A DNA stretch of 5,326 nt, taken from assembly GCA_947628555.1 (NCBI GenBank), contig CANRAI010000074.1, positions 1-5,326 on the forward strand. Direction: 5' to 3'. Source of the DNA: an uncultured Clostridia bacterium. GTDB lineage: Bacteria > Bacillota > Clostridia > Christensenellales > Borkfalkiaceae. The notes under the pieces were generated by a model that worked only from the letters and a program-made list of their open reading frames with translations, did no database searches and was not told the origin of the DNA. Within the stretch, counting starts at the first letter, position 1, and each line of letters opens with the position of its first letter. Shown piece by piece: positions 5,029-5,326 of this stretch. The translations under genes and the position numbers were made by a program.

Positions 5029-5326
5029 ATGATAGACGCTTTAATAGACAAAATCATAAAATTACAAAACCCCACGTGCGTAGGGCTGGATACGGATTTC
5101 AACTACCTTCCCGAGGATATGAAGTCGGGCGTTTCCTCTTTTGCTGAGGCGGCGGACCGCATCTTCGAGTTCAACCGAAATATTATCGATAGTGTTTCAG
5201 ACATAGTGCCTTCCGTAAAGGTGCAGATAGCTTATTACGAGATGTACGGCTATCAAGGGCTGAAAACCTTTGCCCGTACGGTCAGATACGCCCGCAAAAA
5301 GGGGCTTATAGTCATTGCCGACTGCA
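5029..5326 (+). CDS. pyrF: Orotidine-5'-phosphate decarboxylase, N-terminal part
   Basis: It converts OMP to UMP, the last step of the pathway. The first 99 residues are present and the gene runs off the right edge. Seen: PTCVGLDTDFNYLP (15-28; the strand-1 GLD that binds substrate), FNRNIIDSVSDIVPSVKVQ (48-66; K64 of the conserved 'VKxQ'), IAYYEMYGYQG (67-77) and, at the very end, GLIVIADC (92-99), which is the start of the catalytic '(D)xKRxD' strand; the catalytic lysine falls just beyond the window. The 'FNR.I.D...D.VP.VK.Q.A(F/Y)(F/Y)E..G..G' layout points to the longer type 2 PyrF family rather than the short E. coli/B. subtilis form. ATG at 5029 has AAGGG (5015-5019) 9 nt upstream and lies 18 nt after the pyrC stop, so it is in the same operon. 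In related operons pyrK, pyrD and pyrE often follow. Confidence 0.95.
   Translation, partial: MIDALIDKIIKLQNPTCVGLDTDFNYLPEDMKSGVSSFAEAADRIFEFNRNIIDSVSDIVPSVKVQIAYYEMYGYQGLKTFARTVRYARKKGLIVIADC

Overview
This window looks like chromosome of a spore-forming (or formerly spore-forming) Clostridia-type Firmicute. The evidence is strong AGGAGG-like ribosome binding sites, a SpoVB-type flippase next to a LysM-like protein and a cysteine-rich Clostridia-style protein, sporulation-type -10 elements (CATANNNT), and a Gram-positive style pyrimidine operon. This is inference from gene content; no species can be named. I see no mobile element, CRISPR array, tRNA or rRNA.

Left part (1-1770), envelope/sporulation flavour. 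The 5' portion of a SpoVB/MurJ-family flippase gene leaves the window on the minus strand. Diverging from it is a small LysM-like gene with a non-ATG start (about 353-625), preceded by a good match to a SigK-type promoter. The 3' end of this gene runs directly into a degenerate tandem array of about 20-bp units (about 582-822), grouped into a higher-order 74-75-bp period. The first full unit encodes the last residues of the LysM-like protein (IIYIPRG), and the second unit supplies the stop codon. A mostly non-coding stretch follows, then a 217-aa protein with ten cysteines (1045-1698), which ends at a clear intrinsic terminator (1733-1767).

Middle (1770-2700). An AT-rich gap carries a 9-bp perfect inverted repeat just upstream of a 231-aa calcineurin-like metallophosphoesterase gene with intact metal-binding motifs. 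The gene has no clear Shine-Dalgarno sequence and may be transcribed as a nearly leaderless message.

Right part (2700-5326), de novo pyrimidine synthesis. A near-consensus housekeeping promoter (TTTACA, 17 bp, extended -10 TGATATAAT) drives pyrB (aspartate carbamoyltransferase), pyrC (class I dihydroorotase; ATG overlaps the pyrB stop) and pyrF (orotidine-5'-phosphate decarboxylase, cut by the window end). No pyrI lies between pyrB and pyrC. The short pyrB leader has two mutually exclusive hairpins and a possible 21-codon leader ORF that overlaps the pyrB start. Together with the leader hairpins, this ORF is the best candidate for an unrecognised regulatory device here. The tandem array growing out of the LysM-like gene is the most unusual structural feature.
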